Shown here one piece after another: positions 1 through 11,400 of a DNA stretch of 64,000 nucleotides (position 1 is its first letter; every line of letters begins with the position of its first letter). The notes below the pieces were generated by a model, which worked only from the letters and a program-made list of their open reading frames with translations, was not told the DNA's origin and searched no databases. The position numbers were made by a program, and so were the translations under genes. The stretch is from Anisus vortex (lineage: Eukaryota > Mollusca > Gastropoda > Planorbidae), in the NCBI GenBank assembly GCA_949126835.1, contig OX421507.1, positions 27,416,822 through 27,480,821 on the forward strand, read 5' to 3'.

Positions 1-790
1 TTAATCCAGGGTAAGTAGAACTATTTATGAAATTTTTGGTGGGATTAGCCGAAATCCAGTTGAAGTAGAGCTATTTATTAAATGTTTGGTGGTATTAACC
101 TATATCCCGTGTAAGTAGAACTATTTATTAAATGTTTGGTGGGATTAGACTTAATCCAGGGTAAGTAGAACTATTTATTAAAGGTTTGGTGGGATTAGCC
201 GAAATCCAGATGAAGTAGAGCTTTTTGTTAAATGTTTGGTGGGATTAGCCTTAATCCAGTTTAAGTAGAACTATTTATTAAATGTTTGGTGGTATTAGCC
301 TAAATCCCGGGTAAGTAGAACTATTTATTTAATGTTTTGTGGGATTAGCCTTAATTCAGGGTAAGTAGAACTATTTATTAACTGTTTGGTGGGATTAAAC
401 TAATACTAGGTGAAGTAGAACTATTTATTAAATGTTTGGTGGGATTAGCCTTAATCCACGTTAAGTAGAACAATTTTATAAATGTTTGGTGGGATTATTT
501 TAAATCCAGGTTAAGGAGAACTATTTATTAAATGTTTGGTGGTATTAGTCTTAATTCAGGGTAAGTAGAACTATTTATTAACTGTTTGGTGGGATTAGCC
601 TTAATCCAGGGTAAGTAGAACTATTTATTAAATGTTTGGTGGTATTAGCCTAAATCCAGGTTTAGTAGAACTATTAATTAAATGTTTGGTGGGATAAGCC
701 TTAATCCAGGGTAAGTAGAACTACTTATTAAATGTTTGGTGGGATTAGCCTTAATCCAGGGTAAGTAGAACAATTTATTAAATGTTTGAT
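1..790 (+). repeat. 50-bp tandem array carrying repeated splice donors (upstream copy)
   Basis: About 15.6 units of 50 bp. Most units read GGGATTAGCCTTAATCCAGG followed by GTAAGTAGAAC and a TTTATTAAATGTTTGGT tail. The first part is the 3' end of expansin exon 1 (signal-peptide residues GLALIQ) and the rest is its splice donor and early intron. Units differ by scattered substitutions. The array is the equivalent of 27535-28482 in copy 2. Confidence 0.9.
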
Positions 791-877
791 AGAATTAGTC
801 TTAGTCTTTTGTTTTTCTGTCTTCTTCTGTGTGTCGCCCACCTGTCAGCTTTCTTTCTTGCCTCCCCGCCAGCATGT

Positions 878-1132
<255 letters not shown>

Positions 1133-1205
1133 TGTCTGTTTTTCTGCCTGCATGCCACTCGGCCAATATATCAGTGTTTTCCCATGTATTCCATTCCTCA
1201 GCCCA

Positions 1206-2140
1206 TTAGTCTCCAGCATCAATCTGAATTAATATGTTCTAGAAGCATTAAAGAAGGTTGTGTCCAATCACATAGAATATTGGTTATGTGGCGAAAGAAA
1301 AGGATGAGGATGTTGACTTTGATTTGTGTTCACTGAACAGTCCCAAAAAGAAGATATACCATTCTTCATTTTCAAAATGAGCAGACTAACTAAAACGAAT
1401 AGAACTTATGCTTATTACGTGACATTGTGGCACATCTTGTGTGTCCCCTAAATATGGGGTAACTTGTCACTACCACGATCGAACCATTTTTTTTTTGCTT
1501 TTTAATTATTCCACTTGTATTTGTGTATGTGTTTCAACATTCGAAACACAATGAGATCTAGATTGAGTCTAGCCTAACAAATAAAACAGTTGTGACTTGT
1601 AGAAAGTCATCTGTGAGATATGAATGACACATGTGTCCAATACAAGGATGTGTGTGTTATTGAAGACAACAATCAACATTTAATAATCGATCAACAAACG
1701 AAGTTCCTGTGTAATAAAACACATAGATACCTCAATGACTTTGTACTGATTATATCGTTGGCGTAGTCCGCAGAGAAATTATAAATCAGTCCAACGTTCA
1801 GATTGATACGCTCAATGCTCATCAAACAAATAGTCACAAATCAATACTGAATCGAAAAACTTGACGGACTGGCCTCCACAAAGCCTAGAAAAGACTCGTT
1901 CTGATAACAAATGATTTTAAAGTTTTATTTTCATCGAGACCGCTATAAGAAACAGAGAAATTTGAAATGTCAAACATTAATTTGAGATATCAATCTCTGA
2001 TTGATAATTCAGCAATCCTGTTTGATATATTTTACTGGCGTTTGTGCGTTTAGGGATAGCCTAGTTTACGCATGTTTTTATTGTTTTTAGTGTTTTGTCT
2101 TTAATAACCAATGTAACATGTTTTTTTTTACTTTAATAAA
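1206..2140. other. Intergenic DNA with nothing recognised
   Basis: No ORF above background, no RNA gene and no repeat that recurs in this window. It begins at the break of the truncated expansin copy. Confidence 0.5.
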
Positions 2141-2417
2141 TAAGTAAGACAAATTATTCCGTCGGACTAAATTGATCAATAGGGCCGGTGAAGCAGCGTT
2201 CACCAGTTTCTGTGGCCACGGCATACTGGGTGATTGTGTGGCCAGTACAGCGCACAACCGCCTTGATTTTAACCAAACTAATGTCAAGTACCCATCAGAG
2301 TTGGATAGACTCCGAGACACCCTCCAGACCCGGAAACAAATCCTAGCCTTCACCAGGATTCGAACCCAGAACCTTCGTTATGCCAGTCGAACGCTCTGCC
2401 CCTCGACCACCATGCCT
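2141..2417 (-). mobile_element. tRNA-derived SINE, family A, near full length
   Basis: Read on the - strand it has a tRNA-like head with an A-box region (GTCGAGGGGCAGAGCGTTCG) and a B-box (GGTTCGAATCC). A body with GGGTCTGGAGGGTGT and CTGATGGGTACTTGAC follows, then the core CTGGCCACACAAT...GTGGCCACAGAAACTGGTGAACGCTGC. The 3' end is the GACGGAATA block seen in the other copies. At least 13 more copies or fragments of this family occur in the window. Confidence 0.85.
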
Positions 2418-2459
2418 CATAAAACATATATATATAAATGGTTTTACATGTTTTGACCT

Positions 2460-3707
2460 TTATTTGAATAAAATAAACAATGCATCAAATTTCATTTGTA
2501 CATTTGTAATTTAGACTCCAGAAAATGTTTGAAAATCGTTTTCATTTTTTTAGATCGGTCCTTATGATATACCTTACTCTAGCCTACTATCAACGAATAT
2601 ATAAAAACTATGATTGTGTACAATTTACCATGGAAAAGTGAATAACCACAACAACAAAAAAATGTTGTTATTGTTACTTTATTCATCATTCGGTTGGAAT
2701 TATGCACGTATAATTTTTTCTTCTTATTTCTGTAACATGCATCGAAAACCATTCCAATACCTAATGTAGCTAGAGTGACAATTGACGTGGAAGATGTTAC
2801 ACATCACGCTGGAGTCTTCCCAATGGTGAAAGAAAGCCAAATGATTGGCTGGTTCGCAGACCCCTTGAGGATACCGCAATGCCGCCTGAGGAGTTGGCCC
2901 AAAAACTACAGCTTTGTCTGATGCTATAATAATGAAGGCATCATCTTTCTCAGACCACGAGTTCCATCAATCATAGTATAGAAACAGCTACCAAATTCAA
3001 ACATTTTCTCTGAGAATACACAACAACCCCGACACAACAACCATGCTTATAAAATCAACAACACACAAAGAGTTCATACATTACCATTTCTCGGTTTGCA
3101 TTAGAACAAATTATATTTCCTCTAATTTCCATAATTACTTTAACACTCTGCAGATTTTCAAGCAGTATATTTTTAATTACATGTATGAATTAAATTACAT
3201 TCAATCAGAAAAATCAAAATACAATTGTATCAAAGTTATCATAGCCTATTAGTTGATATTGTTATAATAAATTAAAAACACTGTGTAGTAAAAATGGTGT
3301 TCTTTAATTTTTGTAAACTTGTTTTGTTTATACATAAGAAATTGTGATTGAATGAGAATTATTGCGACGCGTTCAGTTAGTACATAGTACTTGGCTTTTA
3401 GACGGCCAACATTTTCTAGTGTTCTATCTGATGCTACCCTACCAGCATCAACTCAATATGCCTATACATTGATGGACTGCAAGTCTCTCGTACAGGCTGC
3501 TCTCGAGGTAATCATAACTCGTCATTTTCAGCTTTCTGATATCATGACCAGTCCAACTCTATCTTCTGCTTTTAATCAGGTCTGCCCTTGTTGGTAAATC
3601 ACACCGTTTTTTTTTCTCGTTTTTGTTGTGATCGGATTAACTTAGGCCCAGAATCTTCCTTATACACTTTGGATGAAATACATCAATTTTATTCTGTGCG
3701 TTATAAT
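2460..3707. other. Intergenic DNA with nothing recognised
   Basis: AT-rich sequence with only short ORFs (longest about 69 codons) that lack splice context or recognisable motifs. Confidence 0.4.
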
Positions 3708-4060
3708 CTTTGTTAGGGTCGTCAACCTACGGAAAGCGTGCATGGCTTGGTACGCAGAGCTGCTGGCCGTCTGTCTCCAACAAGTTCAAAGACGTCTGCA
3801 AGCGCGATCTTAAAAGATATAGGTGTAGATTAAAAAAAAAAAGGGAAACATTAGCTCAGGACAGAAATAGCCTACACACCGGAATAAATGCTACAGAGGG
3901 CAAACTTTAACTTCTCGCCTAGGCTCAAAGAACAACAAAGAATAGCAAAGAATATAGGCTGCCCCCTGCAGCGGACCAGCTTTCAAGTGCCAGCGATGCA
4001 AAAGAGTCTGTCTCTGAAGGATAGGACTCCACAGAAACAACAAATACTGAAAAGCTGGTA
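3708..4060 (+). mobile_element. LINE C-terminal fragment (zinc-finger-tailed type)
   Basis: The frame at 3710-3910 contains the peptide KFKDVCKRDLKR followed by ETLAQDRN, the pattern seen near the C terminus of many mollusc non-LTR retrotransposons. About 70 bp downstream, in another frame, is FKCQRCKRVC and then RIGLH. This matches the C2H2 finger that ends such ORF2 proteins, and which is also present in the fragments at 47150 and 61190. Frameshifts and stops show that the copy is dead. Confidence 0.6.
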
Positions 4061-4256
4061 AAAACACAAGAGCGCTAATCGTATCGTCTTTCGAGACTAT
4101 GGAGCCAATGATGATAAGACTATGTAAAAAAAATCGATTCCTTTACCCTCACTTTGCCCATACAAATATGTTAAGAAATCTCTATCTATTCTTTTTATAG
4201 ATGAGTGTTGTAGACATTGCAATTTTCTCAGTTCTAATCTTGTGTGTTTCTTTTCT

Positions 4257-5082
4257 TAGGGGAGAGGGGGGGCACGTTGATACACATTTTACATTTATTT
4301 ACATTAATTGCAAACCATTATATTTAGAGTTGATATAAATACTTTTATTTGTTCCCCTAGGTATCCTGCATCTTTTTATCTACACATTTTATTCATTAGA
4401 ATATATTTAAAATAAATATAGCTCTAAAAGCAATGTAAAATAATTTGAATTAACTTGCTCAATCAAACCTCTAGGCTAGTTCGAACAAATAGGAATAACA
4501 CTAGCTAGACATTATAAAAAGTAAAGCAAAAATAAATGAAAATGATTTAAATGTAAGCTAAAATCAATAAACCTAACACTCTAATTAAATATACATATAT
4601 TTTTGTAAAAAATAAATATTCTTCTATGTTTAAATGCTTATTCAAAAGGATAAATAGGTAAACTGATATTGAATCAATGTGCCCCGAAAAGTCTGTATCA
4701 ACTTGCCCCACTACACCACATAGCAATAATTCGACTACATTAAAAACAAGACGCAAATAACACAATCGTAATATAAATAAAAGTATTTAGGAATCCCCAT
4801 TTAACCCAAATAAAAAGATGATAAAATAAAAGTACTCACCGTGTCTGTGAAATCTCTTACGTAATAATAAGTCAATATTTTGTCAAAAGTCGCTCAATTT
4901 TCAATTTTCCTCACAGTATTATCAATTTTGATACGAGCGAAGCCATTTATTTTTATATCTAAAGTAGGGAAAGTAGAAAGCTATTTCACGTACTAACTCT
5001 TCTGCGCGTACGTAGTATAATAGCTGTAAAAAAGAATTTGTATCAACCTGCCCCTGTATCAACCTGCCCCCCTCTCCCCTAT
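4257..5082. mobile_element. MITE with GGGGAGAGGGGGGCA...GTTGATAC inverted repeats
   Basis: The left end reads TAGGGGAGAGGGGGGGCACG followed by TTGATACAC. The right end is its inverse, GTATCAACCTGCCCCCCTCT followed by CCCCTA. This gives inverted repeats of about 25 bp and a TA that could be the target duplication. The motif GTATCAACYTGCCCC recurs inside, at about 4696-4711 and 5041-5055. No transposase frame is visible. Confidence 0.75.
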
Positions 5083-5267
5083 CTCTTATCTTATTATTTA
5101 TACGATAAGTTACACATTTAACAATACTCAATTCGTCCACCAATTTGTCCACCAATAATCATTAATTAATTAAATTAATTAATGCCCTATGGTGTGTAGT
5201 GTGTAATTTTGCAGATAAGAATACGTGAGTTGCTTTTTTCTTTCTTTCTTTATCTTCTACTATACAT

Positions 5268-5352
5268 GCCTTATAAGCAGATTATAAGGACAAACTGAAC
5301 TCATAATTGTCTTATCACTGTTTCGTGCAGTGAATCATTTACAAAACACACA
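5268..5352 (+). promoter_or_regulatory. Conserved upstream block of expansin copy 1 with a GATA-type site
   Basis: The block CTGAAC..TAATTGTCTTATC.CTGT..GTGCAGTGAA is shared with the region before copy 2, whereas sequence further upstream diverges. It contains CTTATC (inverse GATAAG) at 5311-5316, exactly 42 bp before the ATG in both copies. A TATAAG lies near 5272. GTGCAG at 5335-5340 could also be a 3' splice site for a 5'UTR intron or for a spliced leader. That choice cannot be settled from the sequence. Confidence 0.5.
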
Positions 5353-5404
5353 ATGGCACGCACATGTTGTGTGTTTATTTTGATGGGATTAGCCTTAATT
5401 CAGG
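5353..5404 (+). CDS. Expansin copy 1, exon 1 (signal peptide)
   Basis: ATG at 5353 opens a hydrophobic leader that ends CTTAATTCAGG with donor GTAAGT. Seventeen codons plus one base (phase 1). Unlike copy 2, the junction is not amplified into a tandem array. Confidence 0.88.
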
Positions 5405-8400
5405 GTAAGTAAAACAAAACATAGGAAAAAAATATTTACTAGGAATTAATTGTTTAGCTATTCATTTGTTTTGCTCCTTTTTTATATTTATATAAGATCT
5501 ATCTATCACCTATTTATCTATTATATATAATATATAGGGCTATCTATATATCTATAAAGCTATATATCTGTATTTCTATCTATTTTTCTTTCTACCCATC
5601 TATGTATCTAGCAATCTATCTATTTACATGTTTTCTATCTATGTATCTATCTATCTGATCTGTCTAATCTATGTATCTACCTATCTGATCTGTCTAATAT
5701 ATCTATCTACCTATCTGATCTGTCTAATCTATCTATCTACCTATCTGATCTGTCTAATCTATCTATCTACCTATCTGATCTGTCTAATCTATCTATCTAC
5801 CTATCTGATCTGTCTAATCTATCTATCTACCCATCTGATCTGTCTAATCTATCTATCTACCTATCTGATCTGTCTAATCTATCTATCTACCTATCTGATC
5901 TGTCTAATCTATCTATCTACCTATCTGATCTGTCTAATCTATCTATCTACCCATCTGATCTGTCTAATCTATCAATCTACCTATCTGATCTGTCTAATCT
6001 ATCTACCTATCTGATCTGTCTAATCTATCTATCTACCTATCTGATCTGTCTAATCTATCTACCTATCTGATCTGTCTAATCTATCTACCTATCTGATCTG
6101 TCTAATCTATTTACCTATCTGATCTGTCTAATCTATCTACCTATCTGATCTGTCTAATCTATCTATCTACCTATCTGATCTGTCTAATCTATCTACCTAT
6201 CTGATCTGTCTAATCTATCTACCTATCTGATCTGTCTAATCTATCTATCTATCTGATCTGTCTAATCTATCTATCTACCTATCTGATCTGTCTAATCTAT
6301 CTACCTATCTGATCTGTCTAATCTATCTACCTATCTGATCTGTCTAATCTATCTACCTATCTGATCTGTCTAATCTATCTACCTATCTGATCTGTCTAAT
6401 CTATCTATCTATCTGATCTGTCTAATCTATCTATCTACCTATCTGATCTGTCTAATCTATCTACCTATCTGATCTGTCTAATCTATCTATCTATCTGATC
6501 TGTCTAATCTATCTATCTACCTATCTGATCTGTCTAATCTATCTACCTATCTGATCTGTCTAATCTATCTACCTATCTGATCTGTCTAATCTATCTATCT
6601 ACCTGTCTGATCTGTCTAATCTATCTACTAATCTGATCTGTCTAATATATCTATCTACCTATCTGATCTGTCTAATCTATCTATCTACCTATCTGATCTG
6701 TCTAATCTATCTAACTACCTACCTGATCTGTCTAATCTATCTATCTACCTATCTGATCTGTCTAATCTATCTATCTACCTATCTGATCTGTATAATCTAT
6801 CTACCCATCTGATCTGTCTAATCTATCTATCTACCTATCTGATCTGTCTAATCTATCTATCTACCTATCTGATCTGTCTAATCTATCTATCTATACATCT
6901 ATCTGATCTGTCTAATCTATCTATCTATCTATCTGATCTGTCTAATCTATCTACCTATCTGATCTGTCTAATCTATCTATCTACCTATCTGATCTGTCTA
7001 ATCTATCTATCTATCTGATCTGTCTAATCTATCTATCTACCTATCTGATCTGTCTAATCTATCTACCTATCTGATCTGTCTAATCTATCTATCTACCTAT
7101 CTGATCTGTCTAATCTATCTATCTATCTGATCTGTCTAATCTATCTATCTACCTATCTGATCTGTCTAATCTATCTACCTATCTGATCTGTCTAATCTAT
7201 CTATCTATCTGATCTGTCTAATCTATCTATCTACCTATCTGATCTGTCTAATCTATCTACCTATCTGATCTGTCTAATCTATCTACCTATCTGATCTGTC
7301 TAATCTATCTATCTACCTATCTGATCTGTCTAATCTATCTACTAATCTGATCTGTCTAATATATCTATCTACCTATCTGATCTGTCTAATCTATCTATCT
7401 ACCTATCTGATCTGTCTAATCTATCTAACTACCTACCTGATCTGTCTAATCTATCTATCTACCTATCTGATCTGTCTAATCTATCTATCTACCTATCTGA
7501 TCTGTATAATCTATCTACCCATCTGATCTGTCTAATCTATCTATCTACCTATCTGATCTGTCTAATCTATCTATCTACCTATCTGATCTGTCTAATCTAT
7601 CTATCTATATATCTATCTGATCTGTCTAATCTATCTATCTATCTATCTGATCTGTCTAATCTATCTACCTATCTGATCTGTCTAATCTATCTATCTACCT
7701 ATCTGATCTGTCTAATCTATCTATCTATCTATCTATCTATCTGATCTGTCTAATCTATCTATCTACCTATCTGATCTCTCTAATCTATCTATCTACCTAT
7801 ATGATCTGTCTAATCTATCTATCTACCTATCCGATCTGTCTAATCTATCTATCTACCTATCTGATCTGTCTAATCTATCTATCTACCTATCTGATCCGTC
7901 TAATCTATCTATCTACCTATCTGCTCTGTCTAATCTATCTACCTATCTGATCTGTCTAATCTATCTACCTATCTGATCTGTCTAATCTATCTACCTATCT
8001 GATCTGTCTAATCTATCTAACTATCTGATCTGTCTAATCTATCTACCTATCTGATCTGTCTAATCTATCTATCTACCTACCTGATCTGTCTAATCTATCT
8101 ATATACCTATCTGATCTGTATAATCTATCTATCTACCTTTCTGATCTGTCTAATCTATCTACCTATCTGATCTGTCTAATCTATCTATCTACCTATCTGA
8201 TCTGTCTAATCTATCTACCTATCTGATCTGTCTAATCTATCTACCTATCTGATCGGTCTAATCTATCTACCTATCTGATCTGTCTAATCTATCTACCTAT
8301 CTGATCTGTCTAATCTATCTACCTATCTGATCTGTCTTATCTATCTACCTATCTGATCTGTCTAATCTATCTACCTATCTGATCTGTCTAATCTATCTAC

Positions 8401-11400
8401 CTATCTGATCTGTCTAATCTATCTACCTATCTGATCTGTCTAATCTATCTATCTATCTGATCTGTCTAATCTATCTATCTACCTATCTGATCTGTCTAAT
8501 CTATCTACCTATCTGATCTGTCTAATCTATCTACCTATCTAATCTGTCTAATCTATCTACCTATCTGATCTGTCTAATCTATCTATCTATCTGATCTGTC
8601 TAATCTATCTATCTATCTGATCTGTCTATTCTATCTACCTATCTGATCTGTCTAATCTATCTACCTATCTGATCTGTCTAATCTATATATCTATCTGATC
8701 TGTCTAATCTATCTATCTACCTATCTGATCTGTCTAATCTATCTACCTATCTGATCTGTCTAATCTATCTATCTACCACTGTGTTTTTCTGCCTACATGC
8801 CACTCGGCCAATAGATCAGTGTTGGTCTACGTAATCAATGTAATCAATTCCACAGCCCAACCAGGTGTGAAAAACCAACAAGTTTTGGATCTGTTCAGTA
8901 AGAGTTTCAATGGTGATGTAAGTTGAACTATAACTTGGAATCATTACAACAACCAATACAAAAATATCATAAGTACTATTTGAAACATTTAACAGTGATA
9001 TATAGCCGATAATTTTATCCTACATCCTTTGTGGTGCATTATCTCTAGGAGAAAACATTTAAAAATATTTTTGTGTACATAAATAATCTCTGAGTTTACA
9101 TAAATAGATTTACATTCTTTATAGGTGCAATGCTAAATATACAATATACAATAAATCATACTATTTAAAAATGCTATACACATAATATAACTATTGTCAT
9201 TGTTATTTATACCTCTGAAGAATTAGAGGACTATTTTAACAGTACATCCAAAGAAAAACAAAACAAAGGAAAGTAAAGCTAGTGTGGAATGGTAGTAAAA
9301 AGAATGCATTTTATTATTTTATTCTCACTTCAAGAGAAGTACATATTCGCTGGAGTGTCATGTTAGTTTCAGATTACATTATACATAGAATTTATAAACA
9401 GTTAAACTGTTTAATTTATTTTACTGAAAAGAACAATGTGCAGGCTATTCACTGAATTCACTCCCTTTGAAAGTTTTCCCGTTCCATATTACGGCACCCA
9501 ATCGGTTTTCAAATCATGTCCTTTTTTTTCTCTTCCCTATAAGTCAATCTGGCTTTGCATCAAACTATTATCACGTTGTACAAGAATTTGATGATGGTGT
9601 TTAACAGTTGAAACTATCTTTAATATAGGGAACATATTATGGTGAAGGAATAGGTGGCACCTGCCAATATGGACGCCCGCTCCCTCCAGCAGCAACCGAC
9701 CACAAAATAACGGCCCTTGTAGCTCTAAACCGACCACAGTTTCTAAACTCATTAACTTGTGGCATCTGTCTGAAGGTAACGTTTTATTTTCGGCTGTTTT
9801 TTTTCCCCATTAATTAAGTTCATTTTCGTTGCCCAGAGTTCTCGGATAGATTTAACTCTTATAGAATTAGATAAAACTTTAAGTAATATAATAAAAACTG
9901 GATTTAATGGATTAATTGGGATGAGTCTGTGGTCTTTAAGGCGTAAAATCCATTTAATAATAACGCGGATAAACTAAATGTGTTAGCAATATGACCCAAT
10001 TATTAGGTTGTAGCGGTGTTTAATCATATATTGGGATGTTATTTATCGTTAATAAATAATTAGTAATGCTATTCATTGTTACAATCAGTCCCCATTCAGT
10101 AAAAATATTTTCATATCAAAACTTACTTCTTAATTACCGGATATACTGGCGTATAAGTTGTACCGGTGGATAAGTCATACCCCTACTATTTGTAGAAATC
10201 CTGGGTAAAAAAGAAAGCGACTTCTCCGTGAGAATATACGGTAATTGTCGGCTATTTCTCAATTGAATTTACACAACTACGGATTGAAAAAAAAAGAAAG
10301 AATTTTAGATTATTTAAAAAAACAAAACAATTGTCAAATATAAAAATTAGAAATCATAGTATACGCAAACTTAGGTAGGTTTGTAGGCATGGAATGGGTT
10401 GCCTGGATAAACCAGGAAAACCAGTAACTTAACATCATTTAAAAAGACTAATAGAAATGCAGGACTAGTCTCAAACCGCGGATGAGCGTAGGACGCAATA
10501 ATCTTAATTATAGCAGAAGCGTCTTTAATGTATAAGATAAGATACCGCTGGCTTTAATGCCTACATTTGATTAGACTGAATAGTGGTTAAACGTTAAAAG
10601 TTGGAATCGTCGCGAAATGGGGAGGGGTGTGTACCGTGACTTATTACTAACACAGTCCCCCACCTGGCAACACCTATGATGCTTACACTGGTGTGTGTTT
10701 ATCTATAGGTTACTGGCAGTGGTCATGGTTCAGGTGCTAACCCTATTACTGGAGAGCATATCGTCTTCGTCAAAGATTTGTGTCCAGAATGTCATGCAGG
10801 TAATGTCTAAAGTACAACAGTTTCCATTTTTAACTCTTACCAAGTGTTTAGCCATACTATATGCCCGAACACTATGGCTCGGCTTGATTTTATGTATGAA
10901 AAGAGTTAATCTTACCTATCTTTTTTTATTTTATTTAATAAACTGTTTCAAAAAGTACGAAGCTAGTTTAGAATTCCAAGTCTAGATGTTATTTTCTTTT
11001 CAAAAGTTTTGTCCTGTTGTGATATTTGTTCTGCCTGTTATGATATTTGTTTTGCCTGTTGTAATATTTGTTTTGCCAGTTGTGATAGTTGTTTTGCCTG
11101 TTATGATATTTGTTTTGCCTTTGTGATAGTTGTTTTGGCTGTTATGATATTTGTTTTGCCTGTTGTAATATTTGTTTTGCCTGTTGTAATATTTGTTTTG
11201 CCTGTTATGATATTTGTTTTGCCTGTTGTGATATTTGTTTTACCTGTTGTGATATTTGTTTTACCTGTTGTCATAGTTGTTTGCCTGTTGTGATAGCCAC
11301 CCCCATATTTCACGCAAGACTTGAGAAATAAATCCGCAGGTTCTTCTAGGAATTTCGTTATAATTTAGTCAGTGAGAATTTGTGCGTAATTTTAATAAAA

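Noticed and set aside
5628..6014. 128-codon frame with LICLIYLSTY repeats
   Set aside because: It is a period artefact of the 24/28-bp satellite.
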